Shown one piece after another: positions 44,834 to 53,287 of a DNA stretch of 64,000 bases. Below the pieces are notes generated by a model. It had not been told where the DNA came from. It searched no databases and worked only from the letters and a program-made list of their open reading frames with translations. Source of the DNA: Flavivirga aquatica (lineage in GTDB: Bacteria; Bacteroidota; Bacteroidia; Flavobacteriales; Flavobacteriaceae); NCBI RefSeq assembly GCF_001747085.1, contig NZ_MDJD01000049.1, positions 122,857 through 186,856 on the forward strand. The letters are read 5' to 3'. The number at the start of each line of letters is the position of its first letter. The stretch's first letter is position 1. The position numbers were made by a program, and so were the translations under genes.

Positions 44834-44850
44834 AAACATTATTAATGTTT
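44834..44850. repeat. 7-bp inverted repeat upstream of hemF
   Basis: AAACATT, ATT, AATGTTT forms a perfect inverted repeat about 43 bases before the hemF ATG. It could be an operator or a small hairpin in the leader. Confidence 0.35.
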
Positions 44851-44874
44851 GTAGGATTCACAATATTTTAAGGT

Positions 44875-45435
44875 TTAGTTTTGTTCGATATTTGTTTTGT
44901 TGTATAGCTCGTAGAGTTCCATATCTAAAGGAGCTTCTCCTATTGGGGTATATTCATTTTTTAATGTTTTGACCCAAGTAAAATTACAATTTTTTGCGAC
45001 CTTTATACTGGCAATATTACTTTTATGAACAGTAATCTGAAGGGTTTTTATGTCTAAGTTGTTAAAGGCGTGATTGGCTAATAAATGAATGGTTTTACTC
45101 ATTATTTTTTTGCCTTCAAAAGTATAGCCAGTACAATAGGCGAACTCACCTTGTTTTTTATTCCAATCCAATTCTTTTAAATATGCTAAACCTACTAAAT
45201 GATTGGTTTTTTTTTCTTTAATGGTGAATAAAAATTCTTCCTTTTTTTTGAATTGTTTTGTCTTTTTTTCTACAAAAAGTTTCGATAAATCTGGAGTTAA
45301 ATTTTGTTCTAATGTTTTAGGAAAATAGCGTTTTAAACGGGTTTCATTAGCAACTATAAAATCGCAAAGTTTCCAAGCATCTTGTATTTTAATAGGTTCT
45401 ATATAGAAGTTGTCAAAACTAAGCTGCGTTTGCAT
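44875..45435 (-). CDS. GNAT acetyltransferase, RimJ/RimL-like
   Basis: The 186-residue protein has the GNAT fold. A first strand-helix (IEPIKIQDAWKLCDFIV) leads to a central strand (LVGLAYLKELDWNKKQGEFAYCTGYTFEGKKIMSKTI, the acetyl-CoA site at EGKKIM). The late strand IQITVHKSNIASIKVAKNCNF, with N-x-x-S-x-x-V-A, is typical of RimJ/RimL-type enzymes acting on protein or small-molecule amines. The start overlaps the EI24 gene end by 17 bases. It is one of two GNAT genes bracketing that gene. The target is unknown. Confidence 0.85.
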   Translation of the reverse strand: MQTQLSFDNFYIEPIKIQDAWKLCDFIVANETRLKRYFPKTLEQNLTPDLSKLFVEKKTKQFKKKEEFLFTIKEKKTNHLVGLAYLKELDWNKKQGEFAYCTGYTFEGKKIMSKTIHLLANHAFNNLDIKTLQITVHKSNIASIKVAKNCNFTWVKTLKNEYTPIGEAPLDMELYELYNKTNIEQN

Positions 45436-46183
45436 TTGCTACATTGGTGTTAAGTTTTAAAGCATCTACTGTTTTTATTGTGGCTGCGGTAACAGATAAG
45501 GGTAATACTAATATAACACCAATTATAGGAATTAATAAAAATAGCATAAAAACAATACCATTACCTATAGCTAAGCCACGATGTTTACGAACAAATTGAA
45601 GGCTTTCGCGGTATTTAAAATGGCGTTCTAAAGTATAATCCATATTACCAAAACCTGCATAGTAACTTTGCAGAGAAAAGAGCATTATGGTAGATAGTAT
45701 ATTAATAATTGGTATAAATTTTAATATTAATAATGGAATGGTTAAGAGTAACTCCATGAATAGATTTCTTATGTTTATTCTAATACCTCTCCATAACTGT
45801 TCTTTAAAGGTTGTATTTCTGTGTTTGTGAGTGGTATTTGTTGTTAAGTAAGCTTCTATTTTTTCTGAAACGGGGCTCATAAATGGAGCAGATAATGCCA
45901 TGATTATGTGCTTATATAAAATAATGCCTATTACAATTATAATTAAACCACCAAGAATAGAACTGAAATAAGAAAATACTTTTTTACCAAATTCCCAAGG
46001 CCATACTTGTGAAATAAAGTTGCCAATATTGTCCGATAGACTATATGAGATAAGTCCAATAACAAGTGCTGTTACAAAACTAATAAGCATGGGGATTGTA
46101 AAATACCTCCAGAGTTTTAGTTTGGATATTAAACTAAAAGCTCCAAAATAGGCTTTGATTCCTAATGAAATGTCTTTAATCAT
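45419..46183 (-). CDS. EI24/CysZ-like integral membrane protein
   Basis: A 254-residue protein with about four to five hydrophobic helices. It begins IKDISLGIKAYFGAFSLISKLKLWRYFTIPML, typical of the EI24 domain, and ends LAIGNGIVFMLFLLIPIIGVILVLPLSVTAAT. Family members include CysZ sulfate transporters. No cysteine-biosynthesis gene is nearby, so the cargo is not predicted. Its gene overlaps an acetyltransferase at each end (4 and 17 bases), so the three are co-expressed. Confidence 0.85.
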   Translation of the reverse strand: MIKDISLGIKAYFGAFSLISKLKLWRYFTIPMLISFVTALVIGLISYSLSDNIGNFISQVWPWEFGKKVFSYFSSILGGLIIIVIGIILYKHIIMALSAPFMSPVSEKIEAYLTTNTTHKHRNTTFKEQLWRGIRINIRNLFMELLLTIPLLILKFIPIINILSTIMLFSLQSYYAGFGNMDYTLERHFKYRESLQFVRKHRGLAIGNGIVFMLFLLIPIIGVILVLPLSVTAATIKTVDALKLNTNVANANAA

Positions 46184-46731
46184 GTTTTGTCTTTTAAATA
46201 CTCCCCTTTTAATAGACCAAAATACATAACATCTTCTAATTTACCTAGATGCCCTTTGTATTCTTCTCGTAAAATCCCTTCTTGTTTAAATCCATTTTTT
46301 AATGCTACTTTTTGGCTCCCAATATTTTCGGGAGCAATACGGATAAAGATTTTATTCATATGTAATATATCAAAGCAATATGTTACAATTTCTGAAGTGA
46401 ATTTAGATACTAGACCGTTACCTGCATAATCTTTTGCGATAAAATATCCTATTTCGCATTTATTAACACTGTAATCAATGTTTTTAATATTGATTAAGCC
46501 AACTATTGTGTTTTTTATAGTGTCTTTAATAAAAAAGGTAAAACAATTATTATTGTTTTCTTCTGAAACCCATTCTTTAAATAGTTTTTCTGAAGTTTCT
46601 TTAGTTTCACACCTTTTTACAGTACCAGAAAATCCTTTTTGAATATATGTTTTGTTCGTCTGAATTAAATTAAAAAACGCATTAAAAGAAATGTATTGAA
46701 TTCGTTCTAATTTGTAATTTAAAGTATTCAC
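46180..46731 (-). CDS. GNAT acetyltransferase
   Basis: A 183-residue GNAT protein: FTFFIKDTIKNTIVGLINIKNIDYSVNKCEIGYFIAKDYAGNGLVSKFTSEIVTYCFDILHMNKIFIRIAPENIGSQKVALKNGFKQEGILRE contains the AGNGLV acetyl-CoA loop and the terminal ENIGSQKVALKNGF strand of the RimJ family. It lies nine bases after hemE and overlaps the EI24 gene by four bases. It therefore forms the downstream part of the hemA-hemCD-hemE transcript. Substrate unknown. Confidence 0.87.
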   Translation of the reverse strand: MNTLNYKLERIQYISFNAFFNLIQTNKTYIQKGFSGTVKRCETKETSEKLFKEWVSEENNNNCFTFFIKDTIKNTIVGLINIKNIDYSVNKCEIGYFIAKDYAGNGLVSKFTSEIVTYCFDILHMNKIFIRIAPENIGSQKVALKNGFKQEGILREEYKGHLGKLEDVMYFGLLKGEYLKDKT

Positions 46732-46740
46732 GAGAATAAA

Positions 46741-47766
46741 TTATTTATATTCTTTTACTGCATCTATAAATGCTTTGGCGTGGTCTAATGGAATGTTTGG
46801 TAGTATACCATGTCCAAGGTTTACAATATATTTGTCTTTGCCAAAGTCGTTAATCATTTGGTGTACCATTTTCTTTATTTCGGCTGGGGGCGATAATAAA
46901 CGTGAAGGGTCAAAATTTCCTTGAAGCGTGATATTACCTCCTGTTAAATAACGTGCATTACGTGCGGAACATGTCCAATCTACGCCTAATGCAGATGCAT
47001 TAGATTTTGCCATGTCACCTAGTGCAAACCAACAACCTTTTCCAAAGGCTATCACTGGTGCATCGTCTTTTAATGCTTCAATAATTTGATTGATGTATTG
47101 CCATGAGAATTCTTGATAATCTGTTGGAGATAACATACCTCCCCAAGAATCGAATATTTGCACAGCGTTAACACCTGCTTTTACTTTTTCTTTTAGATAT
47201 GCAATGGTGGTATCTGTTATTTTTTGTAGTAATTGGTGTGCTGCAATTGGATTTGTAAAACAAAACTCCTTCGCTTTGTCAAAGTTTTTGCTGCCTTGAC
47301 CTTGTACACAATAACATAAAATAGTCCATGGTGAACCAGCAAAACCAATTAAAGGAATTTCATCGTTTAATAATGCTTTGGTTGCTCTTATGGCTTGATA
47401 TACATAGTCTAATTCTACGGTTACGTCTGGTACAATAACATTACCTACGTCTTTTTGAGAGCGAACAGGATTTGGTAAATATGGCCCAAAATTTGGTTTC
47501 ATTTCTACTTCAATATTCATGGCTTGTGGAATAACCAAAATGTCACTGAATAAAATAGCAGCATCCATACCATATCTACGAATAGGTTGTACAGTAATTT
47601 CACTGGCTAATTCGGGGGTGCGGCAACGCGTAAAGAAATCGTATTTTTCGCGAATGGCTATAAATTCTGGTAAATAACGTCCTGCTTGACGCATCATCCA
47701 AACTGGTGGACGATCTACTGTTTCTCCTTTTAATGCTCTTAAAAATAAATCGTTTTTAATACTCAT
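46741..47766 (-). CDS. hemE: Uroporphyrinogen decarboxylase
   Basis: Removes four carboxyl groups from uroporphyrinogen III to give coproporphyrinogen III. The family start [16 protein letters not shown] and the signatures [28 protein letters not shown] and GVDWTCSA are all present. The frame opens at 47814, but the first 16 residues come from repeat-like sequence (a half-copy of the GTCATTC element). The ATG at 47766 begins [20 protein letters not shown] and gives 341 residues, the usual size. It follows hemCD by 86 bases. Confidence 0.96.
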   Translation of the reverse strand: MSIKNDLFLRALKGETVDRPPVWMMRQAGRYLPEFIAIREKYDFFTRCRTPELASEITVQPIRRYGMDAAILFSDILVIPQAMNIEVEMKPNFGPYLPNPVRSQKDVGNVIVPDVTVELDYVYQAIRATKALLNDEIPLIGFAGSPWTILCYCVQGQGSKNFDKAKEFCFTNPIAAHQLLQKITDTTIAYLKEKVKAGVNAVQIFDSWGGMLSPTDYQEFSWQYINQIIEALKDDAPVIAFGKGCWFALGDMAKSNASALGVDWTCSARNARYLTGGNITLQGNFDPSRLLSPPAEIKKMVHQMINDFGKDKYIVNLGHGILPNIPLDHAKAFIDAVKEYK

Positions 47767-47852
47767 ATCTTTTGTCATTCCCGTGAAGACGGATTTTTTT
47801 AATTGAAAATTCAACTTTTTTATTTACTATCTATAAAGTTTAAAAAAGATGT

Positions 47853-49430
47853 TTAAATATAATGTGCGTTTACCAACTCAATAACGCTTTCTACTGTAGG
47901 TATTTTGGCTATTCTAACATCTTTAAAATGTTTTCTTGCTTCTGTTGCTGTGGTTTCTCCAATGCAAAAAGCGATAATTTCATTGTCATTTTCCTTAATA
48001 AAGCTTTCTACTGTAGATGGGCTATAAAACATAACGCTTTCAACAGATTCATTTACTTTGCGACCATCAAATTTGGTTTGATAGGCTTCGATTTCATTAA
48101 CTTTTATATTGTTTTCAGAAAGTATTGTTGGTAATGCGTCTAACCTAATATCGCTACAGAAATAGGTAACTTCTGTACCTTCTATATATTCTACTAAATA
48201 CTCGGCAAGTTTTTGAGCATTTTTTTCTGTGTGCTTAACTTTACCTATTCTGTTCTCTACTAAACGTTTGGTACGACGACCAACACAGTAAATATTTTTA
48301 AATTGTAACTCTATTGCTGAGTAGTTTGCTAGCAAAGATTCAACAGCATTTTTGCTGGTTATTATAACGTTTTGAATTTCGTTTTTAAAGAAACGTGGAT
48401 GTATTCTATTGGTGCTTATTTTAATGAAATCGTCACTTTCTGCTGTTACTTTTTCATGAAATAATAAGCGTTGGTCTTCTGTAAAGGATTTTGTTGAAAA
48501 TACATTCGTTTTTTTGTTTGAATGTTTCATTTTATCCATTAAACGTTTACCGCCACGTTCTATAATGAAATCGGCACAATATGATGCCATATCATTATGT
48601 TCTCCTACTTTTTTAACTCTGGTAACATCGATTCGTTTAGTGCCATCGGGGCTTAATAAAACGCCTTTAAAGTTAATTTCTTCATCTTTTATATAAGCTA
48701 AGGCTCCAATAGGTGCGGTACAACCACCTTCTAGCTTATTTAAAAACTCACGTTCTATGTTTGTGCAAATTTCAGTTTCTTCATGATTAAGTTCTGCACA
48801 AATTGCCCTAGTTTCTTCATCTTCTTCAAGTGCAGTAATCATGATAGCACCTTGTGCGGGAGCTGGAATCATCCAATCTAAATTAATAGCTTCTTCTGGT
48901 CTTAAGCCAATACGACCTATACCAGCTGCAGCGAAAATTGCCCCATTCCAGTCTTCGTTATCTTTTAGCTTTTGTAAACGTGAGTTTACATTGCCGCGTA
49001 AATCTACAATGGTGTGTGATGGAAATCTATTTAACCATAAAGCACGTCTTCTTAAACTCCCTGTAGCAATAATAGCTTCTTTGGAACCTAAAAATTCTTC
49101 GTTGTTTTTAAAAATTAAGGTGTCGTTTACATTACCTCGTTTTAAAACTGCTGTTTGTACGATGCCTTTTGGTAAAAGGGTTGGTACGTCTTTTAAGGAG
49201 TGCACCGCAATATCGATATCATAATTTAACATCGCTATATCTAAGGTTTTGGTAAATATACCTGTAATGCCTAGTTCGTAAAGCGGTTTGTCTAAAACTA
49301 AATCTCCAGTAGATTTTACTGGAACGAGTTTTGTTTTGTGACCTAGTTTTTCAAGTTGTTGTTGTACTATTTTGGCTTGCCATAGTGCTAATTCACTATC
49401 GCGCGTACCAATTCTTATGGTTTTAGACAT
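47853..49430 (-). CDS. hemCD: Fused hydroxymethylbilane synthase and uroporphyrinogen-III synthase
   Basis: Residues 1 to about 300 are HemC: IRIGTRDSELALWQAK, VHSLKDVPT, TGSLRRRA, and the cofactor cysteine in GGCTAP (Cys237), which carries the dipyrromethane primer. Residues about 310-525 are HemD, the cyclising synthase (NVIITSKNAVESLL, YCVGRRTKRLV, YFCSDIR, VMFYSPSTVESF, FCIGETTATEAR). Together they make uroporphyrinogen III from porphobilinogen, channelling an unstable intermediate. The gene starts inside the end of hemA (8-base overlap). Confidence 0.96.
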   Translation of the reverse strand: MSKTIRIGTRDSELALWQAKIVQQQLEKLGHKTKLVPVKSTGDLVLDKPLYELGITGIFTKTLDIAMLNYDIDIAVHSLKDVPTLLPKGIVQTAVLKRGNVNDTLIFKNNEEFLGSKEAIIATGSLRRRALWLNRFPSHTIVDLRGNVNSRLQKLKDNEDWNGAIFAAAGIGRIGLRPEEAINLDWMIPAPAQGAIMITALEEDEETRAICAELNHEETEICTNIEREFLNKLEGGCTAPIGALAYIKDEEINFKGVLLSPDGTKRIDVTRVKKVGEHNDMASYCADFIIERGGKRLMDKMKHSNKKTNVFSTKSFTEDQRLLFHEKVTAESDDFIKISTNRIHPRFFKNEIQNVIITSKNAVESLLANYSAIELQFKNIYCVGRRTKRLVENRIGKVKHTEKNAQKLAEYLVEYIEGTEVTYFCSDIRLDALPTILSENNIKVNEIEAYQTKFDGRKVNESVESVMFYSPSTVESFIKENDNEIIAFCIGETTATEARKHFKDVRIAKIPTVESVIELVNAHYI

Positions 49431-50685
49431 TGTTTAGAGTTCCTTCTAACCTAAATACTTTTTTAATAAGTTCGAGACTATCGTCTGTAGAAGTATCATC
49501 ATCTTTTAAGTGATGAGCAAAGTGGTTAGTGATTTTTTGAATAATGTTATTGCTAATTAATTCAGCTTGAGCCTCGTTAAAATCAGCATTTTTTTTACGT
49601 TGCGCATCTAATTCTGCTGTTGCAAAATTTGTTAGCTTATGTTTTAAAGCTTTTATTGTTGGTGCAAATTTTCTGGTTTCTAGCCAGTTATTAAATTCAG
49701 TTTTAACTTCTTCTATTATAGTTTCAGCTAAAGGAATATGTTTTTTGCGTTTTTCTAATGTTTGGTCTGTTATTTTAGATAAATCATCTAAGTGTACTAG
49801 AGTAACATTGTCTAGTGTTTCAACATTAGCATCAACATTTTTAGGTATTGATAAGTCTAAAATTAATAGTTGCTTTTTTGACTGAATGATGTGTTTATCT
49901 ATTGTTGGGCGTTGGGCACCTGTAGCTACAATTAAAATATCAGAATTAGTAATTTCTTCTTGTAAATTGGCATAGTCCTTAACTATCAAATTAAACTTTC
50001 CTGCAACTTGCTCTGCTTTAGTTTTGGTTCTGTTAATTAAAGTTATTTGATCATTTTTGGTATGTTTTACTAGATTTTCACAAGTATTTCTGCCTATTTT
50101 TCCTGTTCCGAATAATAAAATATTTTTATTAGAAATGTCTTCTACAGAGTTAAAGATATATTGAACCGAGGCAAAAGATACAGATGTTGCTCCTGAAGAT
50201 ATTTCGGTTTCGGTTTTAATGCGTTTACTAGCTTGAATAACAGCATTTACTAAGCGTTCTGTGAAGTTATTAAGAAGTCCGTGTTTTCTTGAAAGTTTAG
50301 TGCTTTTTTTTAATTGACTAATAATTTCGAAATCTCCAAGTATTTGACTGTCTAAGCCAGAACCTACGCGAAACATATGAGCAATGGCGTCTTTATTTTT
50401 GTAGATATAAGCAACATCTTGAAATTCTTCAACGGTACCTCTTGTATTATCGCAAAGTAGTTGGATTAATTGAAAAGGGTGCTGTGCAAAACCATAAATT
50501 TCGGTTCTGTTACAAGTAGATGTTACTACCAAGCTTTCAATATTGTTTTCTTTAGCTTGATTGAGCAATGCTAGCTTAGATTCTTCGTCCAAACTAAAGT
50601 GCCCTCTTATGTCTGCATCGGCTTTTTTGTAACTTAAACCAATGGCATAAAAGTAATTACTTCTTGAAATGTTATACTTCTGCAT
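49423..50685 (-). CDS. hemA: Glutamyl-tRNA reductase
   Basis: Reduces glutamyl-tRNA to glutamate-1-semialdehyde with NADPH, the first committed step of heme synthesis. The catalytic cysteine is Cys58 in STCNRTEIYG. GSGLDSQILGDFEIISQLK, a NADPH-binding GTGKIGRNTCENL and the C-terminal dimerisation helix are all present in 420 residues. It overlaps hemCD by 8 bases. A TATTTTTG promoter-like box lies 22 bases before the start, and an AraC-type regulator is divergent. Confidence 0.97.
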   Translation of the reverse strand: MQKYNISRSNYFYAIGLSYKKADADIRGHFSLDEESKLALLNQAKENNIESLVVTSTCNRTEIYGFAQHPFQLIQLLCDNTRGTVEEFQDVAYIYKNKDAIAHMFRVGSGLDSQILGDFEIISQLKKSTKLSRKHGLLNNFTERLVNAVIQASKRIKTETEISSGATSVSFASVQYIFNSVEDISNKNILLFGTGKIGRNTCENLVKHTKNDQITLINRTKTKAEQVAGKFNLIVKDYANLQEEITNSDILIVATGAQRPTIDKHIIQSKKQLLILDLSIPKNVDANVETLDNVTLVHLDDLSKITDQTLEKRKKHIPLAETIIEEVKTEFNNWLETRKFAPTIKALKHKLTNFATAELDAQRKKNADFNEAQAELISNNIIQKITNHFAHHLKDDDTSTDDSLELIKKVFRLEGTLNNV

Positions 50686-50707
50686 ATTAATCCTTGAAAA
50701 TATGAGA

Positions 50708-50715
50708 CAAAAATA
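50708..50715 (-). promoter_or_regulatory. -7 box for hemA (TATTTTTG)
   Basis: A perfect TAnnTTTG on the minus strand, 22 bases upstream of the hemA ATG. The intergenic space is shared with the divergent AraC gene, so opposing promoters may interact. Confidence 0.4.
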
Positions 50716-50808
50716 TGTTGATGTTCATTAAAAAAATAACGCTTAAAGAACTTTTAGTATCGTTTGTGGTTTTTTATGGTTGTTTTTTATAAATTTATGA
50801 TAAATGTC

Positions 50809-50825
50809 ATACATTTGTAATGTAT
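50809..50825. promoter_or_regulatory. Candidate operator in the hemA-AraC intergenic region
   Basis: ATACAT, TTGTA, ATGTAT is a perfect 6-bp inverted repeat that overlaps a TACATTTG -7 box (50810-50817) pointing to the AraC gene. A regulator bound here could repress its own transcription. This is a pattern inference only. Confidence 0.35.
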
Positions 50826-50874
50826 TATGCAGGTTTACGACATATAATTTAGAATAAATCTAAATAGGTTGTTT

Positions 50875-51774
50875 ATGAATGATGAAATAAAAGGAAATAA
50901 AAGTATCGCTCAAAGTTCTTTTGATGAAACTAAAGTAGATGAGGGGGTTTTAGTTCTTGCTTATAAGAATGAAGGTGTTGATGTACAGTCTGTTGCGAAA
51001 GAAATAGATAGTGATTATATTCAATTTCATTTTTGTGTAAAAGGATCAAGCCAGTTTATTTTTAATGAAGGAAGGTATAGATTAAATATTCTTGAAGAAA
51101 ATTCATTGTTGCTATATAATCCTCAAAGAGATTTACCTATTAATCTTGATATAAACCCGCATTCATGGATTGTTTCTGTCTTAATATCAATTAAAAAGTT
51201 TCATGGTTTATTTTCGCAAGAAGCTGATTATATCACATTTTTAAGTGAAGATAATAAGGATAAGAAATATTATAAGGACGGTGTCATTTCTCCATCGATG
51301 GCTATTGTGTTAAATCAACTCATTAATTATAATTTTAACCAGTCTATAAAATCACTTTATTTTAAAGGGAAGGCTTATGAGCTTTTGAGTTTGTATTTTA
51401 ATAGAAGTGAAGATGCCGATGTAGAACAATGTCCGTTTTTGGTAGATGAAACTAATGTAATTAAGATTAGAAAAGCTAAAGATGTTATAATATCAAGAAT
51501 GGCAGAACCACCAAGTTTACAAGAGCTTGCAGATGAAATAGGGTTGAGCCTTAAAAAGCTTAAAGAAGGATTTAAGCAAATTTACGGCGATTCGGTTTTT
51601 AGTTTTCTATTTGATTACAAAATGGAGGTTGCTAGAAAGTTGTTGGAAGCTGGAAACGATAATGTAAACGAAGTAGGTTTAAAGGTTGGTTATAGTACAT
51701 CTAGTCATTTTATTGCAGCTTTTAAAAAGAAATATGGTACTACGCCTAAGAAGTATGTTATGTCTCTGTCTTAA
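50875..51774 (+). CDS. AraC-family transcriptional regulator
   Basis: The 299-residue protein (ATG at 50875; the frame opens two codons earlier at TTG) has an N-terminal cupin-like sensor (about 25-130) and a C-terminal pair of helix-turn-helix motifs (PPSLQELADEIGLSLKKLKEGFKQIYGDSVFSFLFDYKMEVARKLLEAGNDNVNEVGLKVGYSTSSHFIAAFKKKYGTTPKKY split here only for reading: first LQELADEIGLSLKKL, second VNEVGLKVGYSTSSH). Divergence from hemA suggests that it regulates the heme operon, perhaps in response to iron or heme. The ligand is unknown. Confidence 0.92.
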   Translation: MNDEIKGNKSIAQSSFDETKVDEGVLVLAYKNEGVDVQSVAKEIDSDYIQFHFCVKGSSQFIFNEGRYRLNILEENSLLLYNPQRDLPINLDINPHSWIVSVLISIKKFHGLFSQEADYITFLSEDNKDKKYYKDGVISPSMAIVLNQLINYNFNQSIKSLYFKGKAYELLSLYFNRSEDADVEQCPFLVDETNVIKIRKAKDVIISRMAEPPSLQELADEIGLSLKKLKEGFKQIYGDSVFSFLFDYKMEVARKLLEAGNDNVNEVGLKVGYSTSSHFIAAFKKKYGTTPKKYVMSLS

Positions 51775-52437
51775 AATTTAGTAGGCTTGTTTGTTTGTTT
51801 TTTATGTTATTATCCTAAATGGTTTGTTTGATCTTAGCTGTTTTTAATTAGAAGAATTGGGGTTAATGGCTTTCTAATTATTTATCTCTTCTATTATATT
51901 GGATAATTTATTTTATTTCGCTTTAAAATAGTAAATATTTTTTTAATAAATTGATTATTAGCTTTATAGAATTTGTGTATAAATATTTCTGTATTTGTAA
52001 TTTTTAAGAAAGCGATTATGTAGAAAAACCTCACTAAATAATGTTTTGTAGGAATTATCTAAAACGGGTTTCATATACTTTTTTTTGCGTAAAAATCCTA
52101 ATAAAATTAAGGGTTTTGCGTGAATGTAATCACACTTAATCGATTTTTTTTGCGTTTTATCGTGTTTTGTTTAAAAAAAATTTTATATTTGTTCAAGACA
52201 ACTAAAGAAAACCAACCACCTAAACCAACTAAAACCAGACTCTACTAATGAAAAATTTCTCTTTCAATTATTAGCTAGATTAGCTATTATCTGATACGTC
52301 AGTCTCAATCAATTTATTTTTACTAAAACCAAAAAAAGAATGAATGTCTATTTATTCTCTAAAACTTAACCATGTATAGCTTGAGATTTCCTAATATTTT
52401 TAGATTTATTTTAAGTTTTGCAGTAACACTCTAAATT
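51775..52437 (+). other. Long non-coding stretch with a SusC-like leader and truncated starts
   Basis: 663 bases without a confident gene. It holds CGATTTTTTTTGCG then TTTTATCG, a TATATTTG box (52184-52191), a CCAACTAAACC-type leader, and an ATG at 52248 that is followed after eight codons by TAG (KNFSFNY). A second short frame (52372-52434) encodes 20 residues, MYSLRFPNIFRFILSFAVTL, ending three bases before the next gene. This looks like the promoter and start of a lost gene rather than an active operon. Confidence 0.4.
52184..52191 (+). promoter_or_regulatory. -7 box (TATATTTG) of the leader at 52141-52250
   Basis: A perfect TAnnTTTG 56 bases before the short ATG frame at 52248 and about 250 bases before the lipoprotein gene. 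It is the clearest promoter-like element in the 663-base gap. Confidence 0.35.
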
Positions 52438-53187
52438 ATGAATAAAATAATACTAAAAACCTTGTTACTCTTTTGTTTAATAGCTACTTCTTGTAAAACT
52501 AAAGGAATAGAAGATAAGATGGTGGATCAATGTGAGTTATTTAAAATTGGAAACTATAAATTTTATAACCCAAGAGTTTATGATCGTCCTGTTATATTTA
52601 AAAAAGAGAGTCACGATCTATTGCATAATGAATATGTGCCTATATGGTACCCTGGATATTGTGCTGTAAACTTGCCTTCATATTTTAATACAAAAGAAGA
52701 TTATGTAAAACATATACATTCTAGTCAAATCAAACGCTTTAGCTCTCCTTATTTTGAAGAAATGTATAATAAGAATAAGGATAATTTAAAAGGGGTAGAA
52801 GGTATTTATCATAAAGATTATCACCTTTTATTTAGAGGTACTGTTAGCGTAAAGAATTTAACCTCGGGAAATGAATATCTTTTAGTAGCTGGTAAGAGTT
52901 ATATTGCTAATGAAGCTGATTATAATAAAAATACTGAGTTTTATGAGAGTGATGTAAAAACAATGTTTGCATTCATGTTAGAAAACGGTGTGTATAAATA
53001 TGTAGATGTAGATCTAGTTGTTGGAACTTTTACAAAACCACAGCATGAGCAAGTATATGATATTTTAAATGCTAAAACATTAGTAGATGCTATATGTTTT
53101 GAAAATGTAAATACTATAAAGAAACCTAATTTTGATAGTTCAACATTACCAGGATGGGTACATAACAAATCTGAGTTAGATGAGTAG
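52438..53187 (+). CDS. Lipoprotein of unknown function
   Basis: 249 residues starting with a lipoprotein signal (NKIILKTLLLFCLIATSC, Cys19). The mature part is mixed with clusters of aromatic residues (WYPGYCAVNLPSYFN, YNKNTEFYESDV) and no known catalytic pattern. I do not recognise a family. A strong convergent terminator follows at 53243-53275. The long leader before it is unusual, so regulation is likely to be of interest. Confidence 0.75.
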   Translation: MNKIILKTLLLFCLIATSCKTKGIEDKMVDQCELFKIGNYKFYNPRVYDRPVIFKKESHDLLHNEYVPIWYPGYCAVNLPSYFNTKEDYVKHIHSSQIKRFSSPYFEEMYNKNKDNLKGVEGIYHKDYHLLFRGTVSVKNLTSGNEYLLVAGKSYIANEADYNKNTEFYESDVKTMFAFMLENGVYKYVDVDLVVGTFTKPQHEQVYDILNAKTLVDAICFENVNTIKKPNFDSSTLPGWVHNKSELDE

Positions 53188-53242
53188 TTTTAATTGTTAA
53201 TTGATACAGTAATTATTTGATAAACTTACTGTTATAATCACT

Positions 53243-53275
53243 AAAGCTTTGCTATGTAATAGTAAAGCTTTTTTT
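53243..53275. terminator. Bidirectional terminator between lipoprotein and TraB-like genes
   Basis: AAAGCTTTGCTAT, three bases, ATAGTAAAGCTTT (one G-T pair) and a T-run form a 13-bp stem. It lies 55 bases past the plus-strand gene and 13 before the end of the minus-strand gene. Confidence 0.8.
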
Positions 53276-53287
53276 GTTCGATGATAT

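Noticed and set aside
44792..44839. Upstream extension of the hemF frame
   Set aside because: The family start is KDKFYQYIQ at 44791; the extension is not conserved in pattern and would lengthen the protein unusually.
47767..47814. Upstream extension of the hemE frame
   Set aside because: The added 16 residues come from GTCATTC repeat-like DNA and do not fit the HemE family N-terminus; the start at 47766 does.
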